DNA of 59,992 nucleotides. Source: SAR116 cluster bacterium AG-321-K23 (GTDB lineage Bacteria; Pseudomonadota; Alphaproteobacteria; Puniceispirillales; Marisalimonadaceae). Within the stretch, counting starts at the first letter, position 1, and the number at the start of each line of letters is the position of its first letter. The notes under the pieces were generated by a model. It worked only from the letters and a program-made list of their open reading frames with translations, had not been told where the DNA came from and did not search any database. The DNA lies in the NCBI GenBank assembly GCA_003284565.1, contig QBXO01000010.1, positions 1-59,992 on the forward strand, read 5' to 3'. The position numbers and the translations under genes are program-made. Below are positions 33,242-42,924 of this stretch, one piece after another.

Positions 33242-33718
33242 ATGCAAGACAATGGTAAGTCAGCAATTTGGGAACCTGGGGAAGTAATATATGAAGCTGG
33301 AAATGAAGCAACAGAGGCATACCTAATTTTAGAAGGGTATGTTAATATTGAAACAAAAGACGGTTTAAAGCTAAGTAGACTTGGTATGGGAGAAATATTT
33401 GGAGAAACATCTATTTTATTAAATGTTCCTAGAACTGTCACTGCAAAGGTATGTGCTCAAAAGTTGGTTGCCAAAAAGATACCTAAGTCATATTTCACAA
33501 AAATGATTAAATCTAATGTTGTTTTGAGTGCATTGATTAGAAAGACACAGATAAGACTTATAGATTCGAACAAACAAAGCAACGAGTTAGCTAACGAAAT
33601 GTCGAATCTGTTAGACCAATTTGACTCAAACAACCCTCCAAAGAAAAATGTTCTTGAAGAAAGAATGAAAAAAATTAGAACTAAAATTAATGATATAAAA
33701 ACTACTATTAATGATTGA
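33242..33718 (+). CDS. Cyclic nucleotide-binding domain protein
   Basis: 158 residues: one cNMP-binding domain (CRP/PKA type), no DNA-binding domain. The beta-roll is seen in IYEAGNEATEAYLILEGYVNI and the phosphate-binding cassette in GMGEIFGETSILLNVPRTVTA, with the Glu and Arg that bind the cyclic phosphate. The C-terminal 50 residues are helical and charged, likely coiled-coil. It follows the aromatic operon, but a functional link to it is unproven. It converges on the monooxygenase gene with a 3-bp gap. Confidence 0.88.
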   Translation: MQDNGKSAIWEPGEVIYEAGNEATEAYLILEGYVNIETKDGLKLSRLGMGEIFGETSILLNVPRTVTAKVCAQKLVAKKIPKSYFTKMIKSNVVLSALIRKTQIRLIDSNKQSNELANEMSNLLDQFDSNNPPKKNVLEERMKKIRTKINDIKTTIND

Positions 33719-33721
33719 TCA

Positions 33722-35338
33722 TTAATTTAAGATGAAATCTTTATATTTATTATTTTTTATTTCGTCGCATACCTCAGTATATCTTGGAAGCCCACCGGCA
33801 TAAGGCATAAAAACTCTAGGTTTACCTGGAATATTTGCTCCCAAGTACCAAGAATGTTTTACAGTTGGTAAAAGTGTTTTGTTGGCTACTGAATTGACTT
33901 CATCTCCCCATTTTTCAGCAGAATTTATATCTGTTTCAATTGTTGAGTAATCTTTTTTATTCATGTAATTAATACAATCTCGGATCCATTCCACATGTTG
34001 TTCTATAGCCATTGGCATATTTGTTAACACTGAAGGACTGCCTGGTCCTGTTATAGTAAACAAATTAGGAAATCCAGGAATTTGAAGGCCTAAAAAGGTT
34101 TTTGGGCCTTCTTTCCATACATCATTAAGTTTTAGACCATTCTTTCCGGTAATATTCATATTTATTAAAGGTCCAGTCATTGCGTCATAACCTGTAGCAA
34201 AAACAATTATATCGAGGTCGAAATGATTTTTCTTAGTTTTAATTCCAGTTCTGTCTATCAACTCTATTGGCTCACTACGAAGGTCAACTAAATTAACGTT
34301 GTCTCGATTAAAGGTTTCAAAATAATTACTATCGATAGGTGGACGTTTTCCAGCATAGGGATGGTCAATGTCTGACAATATTGAAGCAAACTTTTTATTT
34401 GAAACAGTTTCTCTAATTTTCTTTTTTATAAAATCTGATGCTGTTTTATTTGCTTTAATATTTGTAACCAAATCATTAAATACCGCCCTAAATTGAAGGC
34501 CACCAATTTCCCAAGCCTTTTCATAAATTTCGTTTAATTCATCTGGATTTACATCAGCAACATTTCGCTTATTTATTTCAAAGGGATGAGCATTAGGTGT
34601 ACGCTTAACTAGATTTTTGTATAAATCTGAATTTTCTTTTACATGTTTCTTAAATTCTGAGGTTAGTGGTTTATTTCTGGCAGGAATGCTGTAATTTGCA
34701 GTTCTTTGGAATACAGTTAAATGTTTTGCTTCTTCAGCTATAACCGGAACAGCTTGTATACCAGTTGATCCAGTTCCAATTTGACCAACATTTTTGCCAG
34801 CAAATGAAACACCGTTTTTAGGCCAATTACCAGTGTGATAGTATTTACCTTCAAAATCTTCTAGTCCTTTTATATTTGGTATATTAGTATTAGATAAGCA
34901 CCCAACAGCAGATATTAGAAATTTAGCTTTAAACGCATTTTTATTATTAGTAATTACATTCCAATTCTTTTCGTCATTATTAAAACAAGCGCTAGTAACT
35001 TTTTGTTGGAAAAGAATATCTTTTTTCAGATCAAATTTATTTGCAACAAAATTCATATAATCTCTAATTTCAGCGTGACCTGGATATCGTTCTGACCATG
35101 TCCACTCTTTTAGTAATTCATCAGAAAAATAATATGAATAAGCGTGACTTTCTGTATCGCACCTAGCACCAGGATATCGGTTCCAATACCATGTGCCCCC
35201 GACATCATCTCCTGTTTCTAAAATTACACAATTTAGGCCAAGTTGATCACGTAAACAGATCAATTGATATAACCCTGAAAAACCAGCACCTACTATTATG
35301 GCGTCATATTCTCTATCTTGAGAATGAAAATTATCCAT
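33722..35338 (-). CDS. Baeyer-Villiger-type flavin monooxygenase
   Basis: 538 residues with FAD and NADPH Rossmann motifs: IIVGAGFSGLYQ at the start and IGTGSTGIQ around residue 185. GGTWYWNRYPGARCDTES is the BVMO class signature and FEGKYYHTGNWP the FxGxxxHxxxWP fingerprint that separates BVMOs from FMOs. It would convert a ketone to an ester or lactone with NADPH and O2. Substrate unknown. Divergent from the YdjM-like gene. Confidence 0.92.
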   Translation of the reverse strand: MDNFHSQDREYDAIIVGAGFSGLYQLICLRDQLGLNCVILETGDDVGGTWYWNRYPGARCDTESHAYSYYFSDELLKEWTWSERYPGHAEIRDYMNFVANKFDLKKDILFQQKVTSACFNNDEKNWNVITNNKNAFKAKFLISAVGCLSNTNIPNIKGLEDFEGKYYHTGNWPKNGVSFAGKNVGQIGTGSTGIQAVPVIAEEAKHLTVFQRTANYSIPARNKPLTSEFKKHVKENSDLYKNLVKRTPNAHPFEINKRNVADVNPDELNEIYEKAWEIGGLQFRAVFNDLVTNIKANKTASDFIKKKIRETVSNKKFASILSDIDHPYAGKRPPIDSNYFETFNRDNVNLVDLRSEPIELIDRTGIKTKKNHFDLDIIVFATGYDAMTGPLINMNITGKNGLKLNDVWKEGPKTFLGLQIPGFPNLFTITGPGSPSVLTNMPMAIEQHVEWIRDCINYMNKKDYSTIETDINSAEKWGDEVNSVANKTLLPTVKHSWYLGANIPGKPRVFMPYAGGLPRYTEVCDEIKNNKYKDFILN

Positions 35339-35440
35339 TTAAAATACCTATAATTTATAAGGTAATCTAATAGAAAAAAATATAAACAGTCAAGGAAACT
35401 TGGTGTATAAACAAGTTATTTAACATTATTGGTTTAAGTT

Positions 35441-36460
35441 ATGGACCCAGTTACTCAAGGCGCTTTCGGAGCAATTTTTGCACAGACAATTTCAAATAAG
35501 AAAAAGCTTTTATTGGGTTCAATAATAGGTTGTTTTGCTGGTTTAGTTCCTGATATAGATGTTTTGATTAGATCAAACACAGACCCTTTATTAAAATTAG
35601 AATATCATAGACAATTCACGCACTCCATTATTTTTATTCCGATAGGTGCTTTGATCATTACGATGATTTCAAGGATATTCTTCAAAAAACATTTAACTTG
35701 GGGTGAAACTTATTTATTTAGCCTTTTTGGTTTTGCTACTCATGGCTTATTAGATGCTTGCACAAGTTATGGTACACAACTTTTTTGGCCATTCTCAGAC
35801 GATAGAATTTCTTGGAATTATATATCAGTAGTTGATCCATTTTTAACTATTCCAGTTATCTTTACTATAATCTTCACAATATTAATGAAGAACAAATTAA
35901 TCAGTGTTTTTGGTATTTTTTATATAACTGTTTATCTATCTTTTGGTGCATTTCAAGAAAATAGATCAGAAAAGGCAGGACAAGCTATTTCAAACTTAAG
36001 AGGGCATGTAAGTAAAAATCTTACTGTCAAGCCAAGCCTAGGCAACTTATTTTTATGGAAAACTATTTATGAATTTGATGGTTTTTATTATGTTGACGCA
36101 GTAAGATTATTTCACACTTCAGAGTTCTGTAAAGGGACCAAAATAAAAAAACTTGATTTATCAAAGGAATTTTTGGCACTTAATAAAAAAAGTCAACAAT
36201 TTAAAGATATAAAAAGATTTGAATGGTTTTCTCAAGGTTATTTAGGAAAAAAAATTGATAGTAATGTAATAACTGATGTTAGGTACTCAGCAGTTCCAAA
36301 CGAAGTTGATGGTTTGTGGGGAATTGAAATAAATCAAAAAAAAGGCGATAAAGAACACGTTGATTGGGTGGTTAATAGAAGTAATTACACAAAAAAATGG
36401 TTAAGATTTCTTGACTTGTTATTAGGAAAAAATTGTCAAAATTTATTAATTAAAAATTAA
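35441..36460 (+). CDS. YdjM/DUF457-like membrane-bound metal-dependent hydrolase
   Basis: 339 residues with four or more hydrophobic segments. Family signs are MDPVTQGAFGA at the start, AGLVPDIDVLI and the metal-binding YHRQFTHSIIF (H-x3-TH-S), with the second FATHGLLDACTSYGTQLFWP block further on. It matches the YdjM/DUF457 group of predicted hydrolases, whose substrates are unknown. The C-terminal 150 residues are outside the core domain. Its stop overlaps the MmgE/PrpD stop by 11 bp (tail to tail). Confidence 0.85.
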   Translation: MDPVTQGAFGAIFAQTISNKKKLLLGSIIGCFAGLVPDIDVLIRSNTDPLLKLEYHRQFTHSIIFIPIGALIITMISRIFFKKHLTWGETYLFSLFGFATHGLLDACTSYGTQLFWPFSDDRISWNYISVVDPFLTIPVIFTIIFTILMKNKLISVFGIFYITVYLSFGAFQENRSEKAGQAISNLRGHVSKNLTVKPSLGNLFLWKTIYEFDGFYYVDAVRLFHTSEFCKGTKIKKLDLSKEFLALNKKSQQFKDIKRFEWFSQGYLGKKIDSNVITDVRYSAVPNEVDGLWGIEINQKKGDKEHVDWVVNRSNYTKKWLRFLDLLLGKNCQNLLIKN

Positions 36461-37826
36461 TCTCATTTAAGAAATTTAAATTTTTTGATTTAAAAATATT
36501 TTTTAAAAAATTATATAGTTTATCAATTTCATTTGATTTTATATTTGCAAACTTTAAATTTGCTTCAAACTTTTCGTTAACTTCATTTTGACTAAGTGGA
36601 TCACGTTTTCCTCCCCTTAAGCATTCTTGGGATGAAGAGTAAATCGTTCCATCTTTCATTATAACATTTATTTTACCAGTATAATTTCTAGGATATTCGT
36701 CGTCTGGATTAATTTCATAATTAACTTTAGAGGCTAGTTTTATTACTTCTAATTTTTTTAAGTGTTTATCTGTAAATTCATTTAAGCCAGCAGATCCATT
36801 AATCAATCCAATTGAAATACAATACGGGACAGAAAATTTTGCACCATATGGAGTTGATGGTTTTTGTTTTTCTTTTAGTGGTTCCCATAACCTATGAACT
36901 GTTCCTTCACCCACACTTGCAATTATCTTGTCTATGTTTTCAATATTATCAATTTTATCTTTTATTTTGATAGCACAATCAATAAAGGGTTGTGCCATTG
37001 TTCCACAAGCGTAAGGCTTCAAAGCAAGGTTTTGGGTCTCCCATCTTTTTCCTAATTCAGAAATTATATGTGAATGATCAGGTTTTATAGTACTTTTAGC
37101 AAAGCTATTAAAAACGCCATGTTGACCTTCAAAAACTGTTCTAGGACCTAAGAAACCAGATTTTGCAAAATTAGCAGATTGCCACCCACAACCAGCAACC
37201 CAGCCTGGATGAAGACGTTTAGTAGAAGTTCCTTCAGCTAAATACTCTATAATCCCCGAAGCCATGCTTCCAACAATACCTAATCCTGAACTCATTTGTC
37301 TCACATTATTTCTAAGCACAGATGAAACACCTATTGATGAACCAAATGCTCCAAAAATTGCAGTTGGATGGAAACCTTGTCTATGAACTGCTGTTGGTGC
37401 AACTAAAGCTAATCTACAAATTAATTCTGATCCAACAACTAAGCCTTTTAAAAAACTTTTTCCATCTAATTTTTTTGCTTGTACTGAAGATAATATTGCG
37501 GGAACCATTACCGCACCAACATGTACGGGCGTGCCTTCAAAAGTATCATCGAAGTCTTCACCATGTATCGCTGTACCATTAATTATAGATGCATTAAACG
37601 CACTTACCTTTTTATTATGCCCAACTAATGTGCATTCGCCATTATCATGTAGTGTATTTATAAGACTTTTTATATATGGCTCTTTTTTAGCAGATACCAT
37701 TAGACCAAAAGAATCCATCACAATAAGTTGTAATTTATTTACTACTTCTTCCGGTATGTCTTCAATATTTAGCTTGCACACCCATTCTGAAAAGATTTCA
37801 GCAAGAGAAACATCTAATTTGTTCAT
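36450..37826 (-). CDS. MmgE/PrpD-family protein, last gene of TTT operon
   Basis: 458 residues matching the MmgE/PrpD superfamily, which includes 2-methylcitrate dehydratase and cis-aconitate decarboxylase. The conserved INGTAIHGEDFDDTFEGTPVHVG and HRQGFHPTAIFGAFG blocks, then KPYACGTMAQPFIDC, mark the active-site helices. ATG 37826 starts just before the usual SLAEIFSEWV helix; an open frame to 37874 would overlap tctA by 28 bp. As the end of a tricarboxylate-type transporter operon, it likely acts on the imported acid. Reaction not known. Confidence 0.85.
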   Translation of the reverse strand: MNKLDVSLAEIFSEWVCKLNIEDIPEEVVNKLQLIVMDSFGLMVSAKKEPYIKSLINTLHDNGECTLVGHNKKVSAFNASIINGTAIHGEDFDDTFEGTPVHVGAVMVPAILSSVQAKKLDGKSFLKGLVVGSELICRLALVAPTAVHRQGFHPTAIFGAFGSSIGVSSVLRNNVRQMSSGLGIVGSMASGIIEYLAEGTSTKRLHPGWVAGCGWQSANFAKSGFLGPRTVFEGQHGVFNSFAKSTIKPDHSHIISELGKRWETQNLALKPYACGTMAQPFIDCAIKIKDKIDNIENIDKIIASVGEGTVHRLWEPLKEKQKPSTPYGAKFSVPYCISIGLINGSAGLNEFTDKHLKKLEVIKLASKVNYEINPDDEYPRNYTGKINVIMKDGTIYSSSQECLRGGKRDPLSQNEVNEKFEANLKFANIKSNEIDKLYNFLKNIFKSKNLNFLNEINF

Positions 37827-37846
37827 TTTTCTATCATCAAAAACTG

Positions 37847-39319
37847 TTATTTCTTTGAGAAGTATCTTGTCCAAAAAGGAGATGACAAACTTAAAAATGT
37901 AAGGACAAAAAACAATAAAACAACAGGACTTTCAAGGAGTGCAAAAAAATTGTTATCATGAATGATCATTGATTGAGAAAAGCTTTCTTCAACTAATTTT
38001 CCAAGAATTAGTCCCATGACAAGTGGTGCAGCAGAAAATCCGTGTCTGTCCATAAAATACCCTAATAATCCAGCGGCAAGCATTACCCATACATCAAACA
38101 TTGACGATGCAAATGAATAAGAACCGATCATTGAAAAAATAAACACAGCAGGCCAGAGAAGTTTCTTTGGAATAAAAGCAACTAAAGAGAAGAATTTTGC
38201 ACCAACTAAACCAATAAATAAGAATCCTAAGTTAGCAATTAACATCGCTCCAAAAATTGCATACACGAACTCAGGTGTTTCACTTATAAGATATGGTCCA
38301 GGTCTAAAACCATGCATAATTAATGCAGCTAAGATGAGAGCTGTTGAGCCACTTCCTGGTATACCTAAAGCAAGAGTTGGGACCATGGCGCCACCTGCAG
38401 CAGCATTATTGGCTGCTTCTGGTCCTACTATTCCCTCTGGAGACCCTTTTCCAAAATTATCTTTATCTTTTGACCATCTTCTAGCTTCATTATAGCCAAT
38501 TATCGCTGCAACTGTTGAACCTTCAGCTGGTAGAATTCCAATAAATGTTCCAATACCGGATGACCTCAGTATAGTATATTTTAGTTTTTTCAATTCAAAT
38601 AAGGAAGGCAATCTCAAAGCTTTTGCTTGAATTCTCTCAACTACCGCATTTAATTTTTCTGATTGTTTGAAAAGTTCACTTACTGCAAAGAGACCAATAA
38701 GCACTGGTACAAAATGAATACCTTCTTCAAGGTCAGGAATATCAAAAGTAAATCTCTCTACACCTGTAGTTAAATGAATACCTATAGTTCCAATCAACAC
38801 ACCAACAAGACCCGAGATAAGGTTCCTTAAAGAAGATTTTCCACTCATAGAAGCAAGCATGGAAAGAGCAAATACAGCAAGTCCAAAATACTCTGCTGGC
38901 CCAAACTCTAAAGCTAGTTTAGCTAATAGAGGAGCAGCAAATATAAAAATTATTAAACTAAAAATACCTCCAAAAACACTAGATACAGCAGCTAAGCCTA
39001 GAGCTCTACCTGGCTCACCATTCTTTGCCATTGGATATCCATCTAATGCTGTTGCAACTGCAGGTGGAGCACCTGGAGCATTAATAAGTATAGCTGTTAT
39101 GGAGCCACCAAAAGTTCCTGCACAATATAGTGCTGCCATCATAGCTATTGCTGCTACTGGATCTAATGAAATTGTAAAAGGTATAAGCAGTGCAATTGCC
39201 ATAGGAGAACTTAAGCCAGGCAATGCTCCAACTAAGACTCCAATTAAAACTCCTGACAAGATTAAAAGTATGTTCTGAAATTCTAATAATAATCCTATGC
39301 CTTTTACAATATCTTCCAA
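37847..39319 (-). CDS. tctA: Tripartite tricarboxylate transporter large permease
   Basis: 490 residues with about ten to twelve membrane helices. It carries the TctA markers GALPGLSSPMAIALLIPFT near the start, YCAGTFGGSITAILINAPGAPP and the second-half repeat GIGTFIGILPAEGSTVAAIIGYNEARR, ending the LIxGIP-like ALGIPGSGSTALILAAL loop. It is the 12-helix channel of the TTT system for citrate, tartrate or similar acids, working with TctB and the periplasmic TctC. All three are adjacent and in order C-B-A. Confidence 0.95.
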   Translation of the reverse strand: MEDIVKGIGLLLEFQNILLILSGVLIGVLVGALPGLSSPMAIALLIPFTISLDPVAAIAMMAALYCAGTFGGSITAILINAPGAPPAVATALDGYPMAKNGEPGRALGLAAVSSVFGGIFSLIIFIFAAPLLAKLALEFGPAEYFGLAVFALSMLASMSGKSSLRNLISGLVGVLIGTIGIHLTTGVERFTFDIPDLEEGIHFVPVLIGLFAVSELFKQSEKLNAVVERIQAKALRLPSLFELKKLKYTILRSSGIGTFIGILPAEGSTVAAIIGYNEARRWSKDKDNFGKGSPEGIVGPEAANNAAAGGAMVPTLALGIPGSGSTALILAALIMHGFRPGPYLISETPEFVYAIFGAMLIANLGFLFIGLVGAKFFSLVAFIPKKLLWPAVFIFSMIGSYSFASSMFDVWVMLAAGLLGYFMDRHGFSAAPLVMGLILGKLVEESFSQSMIIHDNNFFALLESPVVLLFFVLTFLSLSSPFWTRYFSKK

Positions 39320-39332
39320 ATTTCGAACCTCT

Positions 39333-39851
39333 CTAATTTTTGATAAGATCTAACAACCCTGGCTCAAAATGCACACCAAGAATTACATTAAATAAAATTA
39401 TTACAAATAATGGGAATCCAACTACATAAGCTATTAATACTTTTAATCTTCTTTCACCCCAATATAATGGTAAGGAAATACTTACAGCAATTATTGTCAG
39501 AGCGGCCCCTAAAATTTGTGAAGAAGCTATAATTGCTGATAAAATTATCATGGTTCCAATAGTTGAAATCTGCACAGGATTTTTTCTAGACGAGTCTATA
39601 TCCTTCCCACTTTTTTTTAAGAAAATGTGCTCAAAAGGTATTATTAAAACCATTCCAAGAATTATAATAAGTAAAATTTGAGGAAACATTTCTGGGGGAA
39701 TATTATTAGAAAATAAGTCAGGAACTTTTTCAAATTTGGTTGTTTCAAACCACAAAAAAGCAATGATTAAAGTTAATATAATTGCAATGATTGTGTCACT
39801 TTTATTTAATAATGCACCCAATGAATTGGGTGCATTTTCTTTGTTTTTCAT
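39333..39851 (-). CDS. tctB: Tripartite tricarboxylate transporter small permease
   Basis: 172 residues with four hydrophobic segments; the family is poorly conserved, and identity rests on size, FPQILLIIILGMVLIIPFEHI and position between tctC and tctA. The first segment (SDTIIAIILTLIIAFLWF) and last two (AALTIIAVSISLPLYWGERRLKVLIAYVVGFPLFVIIL) fit. Gaps are 19 bp to tctC and 13 bp to tctA. Confidence 0.85.
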   Translation of the reverse strand: MKNKENAPNSLGALLNKSDTIIAIILTLIIAFLWFETTKFEKVPDLFSNNIPPEMFPQILLIIILGMVLIIPFEHIFLKKSGKDIDSSRKNPVQISTIGTMIILSAIIASSQILGAALTIIAVSISLPLYWGERRLKVLIAYVVGFPLFVIILFNVILGVHFEPGLLDLIKN

Positions 39852-39870
39852 GTCTTAGAAAACCTTAAAT

Positions 39871-40866
39871 TTATTTTATTAAACCAAGTTCTTTAAGAGC
39901 AGAAGCTGCAACTTTATATTCAGCTTTAAGTTGTTTGTCCCAAACTTTTGTTCCAGCAACACTGCCTTCAACTGTTAGTCCAGCACCAGCAAGATAACTA
40001 GCAAAAACGTCATGTTTCATCGCTTTAACCATAGCTTTTGAAATTTGATCTATAATTGGCTGTGGAGTAGATGCTAATACAGCATAACCTCTAGTTGTTG
40101 AGCATTTTGCCTTGATCCCTTTTTCAAAAGTAGTAGGAACATTTGGATAATCTTTAAGTCTATCTTCTGCCATAACTGCAAGTGCTTTAAAGCTACCGTC
40201 AGCAACTTGGTTAGCTGCCTCACTTACATTTGGTAATGTAGCGTCAATTTTACCAGCCATAAGCGCCTGCACCATTTGAGCACCTGATCCAAAAGGTACA
40301 ACTTTAAACTTAATTCCAGCTTCTTTTGCAAATTGAGCCAATCCTATATGTTCAGTTCCTCCTATTTGAGCAACTCCCCAGTTAAGAGGTGCTTTCTTTG
40401 ATGCAGCTACAAGTTCCTCTAAAGTGTTGAATTTTCCTTTTCCAGAGACAGTAATAAAGGTTGGATCATCCATCGCTCTAGCTACACCTACAATGTCATC
40501 AATTTTCATGTTAGACTTACCTCTAGCCATTGTGTAAAGATGAGATTGTGTTAACGCCATGATTGTATAGCCATCAGCAGGTTTTGTTAAAACATAATTT
40601 TGAGCTTTTGCCCCCGAACCACCTCTTTTAGCTACTATAGAAATGTCAGTCTTAAGATTTCTTCTTGTTCTAATAGATACCATTCTTGCAGTTGTATCAG
40701 TTCCCCCACCATACTTAGCATGTATAACTAATTCTATTGGTTTGTTTGGATATTTATCTGCACTTGCTACAGAAACTAGACCAACTGAACTAATTCCTGC
40801 AATAGCAATAACACCCAAACTTGCCTTCACAATACTTCTTCTAAAAGAATTTTTAAGTTGTGTCAT
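39871..40866 (-). CDS. tctC: TTT transporter substrate-binding protein
   Basis: 331 residues of the Bug/TctC family. Signal peptide is VKASLGVIAIAGISSVGLVSVASA, cut before DKYPNKPIELVIHAKYGGGTD, the usual mature start with the PGG-type sugar/acid loop. RRSIVKA before it could be read as a weak twin-Arg motif. ATG 40866 with GGGAGAG about 7 bp upstream decides the start; an open frame to 40926 has no ribosome site. It binds the imported carboxylate in the periplasm; ligand unknown. Confidence 0.92.
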   Translation of the reverse strand: MTQLKNSFRRSIVKASLGVIAIAGISSVGLVSVASADKYPNKPIELVIHAKYGGGTDTTARMVSIRTRRNLKTDISIVAKRGGSGAKAQNYVLTKPADGYTIMALTQSHLYTMARGKSNMKIDDIVGVARAMDDPTFITVSGKGKFNTLEELVAASKKAPLNWGVAQIGGTEHIGLAQFAKEAGIKFKVVPFGSGAQMVQALMAGKIDATLPNVSEAANQVADGSFKALAVMAEDRLKDYPNVPTTFEKGIKAKCSTTRGYAVLASTPQPIIDQISKAMVKAMKHDVFASYLAGAGLTVEGSVAGTKVWDKQLKAEYKVAASALKELGLIK

Positions 40867-40954
40867 ATTACTCTCCCGATTAAAAATATAATTAAGTGTG
40901 CTATTGATTTTGTAATAAATCAACAAGAGTTTCTAAATTCTACACAAATTTGAG

Positions 40955-41809
40955 TTAAGCAGTAATTTCAATTTCCCCTTTTAACTGGGTTCTATGCATT
41001 ATTCTTCGTGTATTTGGGTCAAACGCATCTCTCTTATGAAGTACATTTAAGTTTTTCCACATTAGCAAATCACCTTTTTCCCATTGCTGTGTCCAAGTAT
41101 ATTTTTCTTGTGTTGCATGTTCCCAAATTTCGTCTAATAAATTTTCACTTTCTTCAACCTCTAACCCAATAATATATGCATGGGGGCGTCTTCCAAGAAA
41201 AAGGAGTTTTTGATTTGTACTTTTATCTGTAATTACAATGGGATGTCTGGCTCCAGGTGTCTCAGTTGGATCATTGACTTCTGAGTAACCTTTTCTAAGC
41301 ATACCAGCACTATTATGAGCAGAGTCATGAATTAGGATTTTACCGTCGATTTTTTTCTTTATAGCAGCAGGCAATTCACTATAAGCTAGGTTCATATTCG
41401 CAAAGTGAGTGTTTCCTTGATTTTCAGGAACTTCAAGTGCATATAAAATTCCTGCTTTAGGAGGAAGATCTAAATATGTCATATCAGCGTGCCAAACAGC
41501 TTCTCCATCTCCTAAATTACCTATGGGAGTACCTTGTTCGTTTTTAACATTTGAAATAACATTAATTTCAGGAAATTCTGGTAAAAAAGTTATCCCATAT
41601 GGATTTGGTCCAGGTGGATCAAGTTCCCCAAAATACTTACTAAAATTAATCAATTTAGGATCATTAAGATTTTGTTTTTTAAATACTAAAACTAATCTTT
41701 CATTCCATGATTCATTAATAAAATTAATTTGATCTTGGGTTAATTTTTTACTTATGTCCAATCCAATAATTTCTCCACCCAAACTTTTATTGCTATTTAA
41801 TAATTTCAT
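40955..41809 (-). CDS. TauD/TfdA-family 2-oxoglutarate-dependent dioxygenase
   Basis: 284 residues. The non-heme iron site is visible as WHADMTY (H-x-D) near residue 107 and the distal His in VLHKRDAFDP, with the 2-oxoglutarate Arg in RRIMHRTQ. The start SLGGEIIGLDISKKLT is common to the family. It would hydroxylate a small acid or release sulfite or a similar group. Placed between the transporter genes (88 bp) and the enolase-type gene (20 bp), its substrate likely comes from the transported acid. Confidence 0.9.
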   Translation of the reverse strand: MKLLNSNKSLGGEIIGLDISKKLTQDQINFINESWNERLVLVFKKQNLNDPKLINFSKYFGELDPPGPNPYGITFLPEFPEINVISNVKNEQGTPIGNLGDGEAVWHADMTYLDLPPKAGILYALEVPENQGNTHFANMNLAYSELPAAIKKKIDGKILIHDSAHNSAGMLRKGYSEVNDPTETPGARHPIVITDKSTNQKLLFLGRRPHAYIIGLEVEESENLLDEIWEHATQEKYTWTQQWEKGDLLMWKNLNVLHKRDAFDPNTRRIMHRTQLKGEIEITA

Positions 41810-41829
41810 AATAAATTTCCTGTTATATT

Positions 41830-42924
41830 TTATTTATGAATTGTTTCTTTATAAATACTGTATTTTTCTAATTTATCTCTGTCAATTTCAAGGTTCCAAT
41901 TTTCAGGGATTATTAAAAAACCATTTCTAAATTTAAGGGGATTTGATAGAATTCTTGCTAGTGGATCAATTTTTAAAAATCCATTATATTCACCAGCATT
42001 GTCTACTAAGCCACATGCGATTTTAGCTTCCATCCAACAGTTAATTTCAGAACCTAACCCGTCACCAAGTACTATTTTTAATCCTAACGAATGAGCAAAT
42101 TTTATAGCGTCTATCAATTTAGTAACAGATACAAATCTTTTTAATTTCAGTTTGCATAATCCAACACCCTCAATTTTAGATGCTTTTTTAATGTCATTAA
42201 TACTGCAAATAGGTTCATCTAACATTATTGGGATGCTTGATAATTTAGCAACAGCAGCATTTGCTTCCCAGTTATTTGCATCACAAGGTTGTTCAAATAA
42301 TTCTATGTTATCAGGTTGCAATCCTAAAACAAATTTACACCCTTCTTTTTCTGTATATCCCCTATTTGCGTCTATCCTAATTTTAGCCCTGCCGTTTAAA
42401 TTACTTTGAATATAATTAATTTTTTTAAGATCTAAATTAACGTCTTTACCAACCTTAACTTTGATTGTTGTAAAACCTTGATCAGTTACTTTGTCTAACT
42501 CATCCTTGATTTCAGCTTCTTCTTCTGCATTAAATGATGTTAGTAATTTAAGTTTGATAGAACTTTTATCATTTAAAACATCTTTTTTTTCTAGCTCCTC
42601 AATAGCCGTATAAATTGCACTTGAAGCAACAACGCTGATATTGGAATGAGACAAAATTATTTCTTTCGCATCACTCAATTTTTTATTTAAAATTAATTTT
42701 GATATAATTCTAGCGAATATCCACCCACCATCTCGAGTTTCAGAACTGGATCCTGGAGATATGTGTTGTTCTCCCCATCCTTCATTACCTTCATTATCAA
42801 CTATATGAATTAATAAGGGCTCGAAAGAATGAAAGGTATTATACGATAATTTATATGGTTTGATTAGAGGTACGTTTAGTCTATAAATTTTAATATTAGA
42901 AATAATACTATCTTTATAATTCAT
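41830..42924 (-). CDS. Enolase-superfamily protein (mandelate racemase/MLE type)
   Basis: 364 residues. N-terminal capping domain (IKIYRLNVPLIKPYKLSY) then a barrel with the catalytic set: KVKVG (KxK), the three metal ligands in RIDANRGY, LFEQPCD and LDEPIC, then the second Lys in LCKLKLKRF. This is the MLE subgroup, covering muconate cycloisomerase, dipeptide epimerase and sugar-acid enzymes. ATG 42924 with GAGGA about 8 bp upstream decides the start; 31 more residues upstream are hydrophobic and not family-like. First gene of the enolase-TauD-TctCBA-PrpD operon. Confidence 0.9.
   Translation of the reverse strand: MNYKDSIISNIKIYRLNVPLIKPYKLSYNTFHSFEPLLIHIVDNEGNEGWGEQHISPGSSSETRDGGWIFARIISKLILNKKLSDAKEIILSHSNISVVASSAIYTAIEELEKKDVLNDKSSIKLKLLTSFNAEEEAEIKDELDKVTDQGFTTIKVKVGKDVNLDLKKINYIQSNLNGRAKIRIDANRGYTEKEGCKFVLGLQPDNIELFEQPCDANNWEANAAVAKLSSIPIMLDEPICSINDIKKASKIEGVGLCKLKLKRFVSVTKLIDAIKFAHSLGLKIVLGDGLGSEINCWMEAKIACGLVDNAGEYNGFLKIDPLARILSNPLKFRNGFLIIPENWNLEIDRDKLEKYSIYKETIHK

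Noticed and set aside
37827-37874. Longer start of the PrpD gene in the TTT operon
   Set aside because: Would overlap tctA by 28 bp and adds residues before the normal first helix.
38859-39278. 139-residue open frame on the plus strand inside tctA
   Set aside because: Antisense frame of a strongly conserved permease, low-complexity Ala/Pro/Lys composition, no ribosome site.
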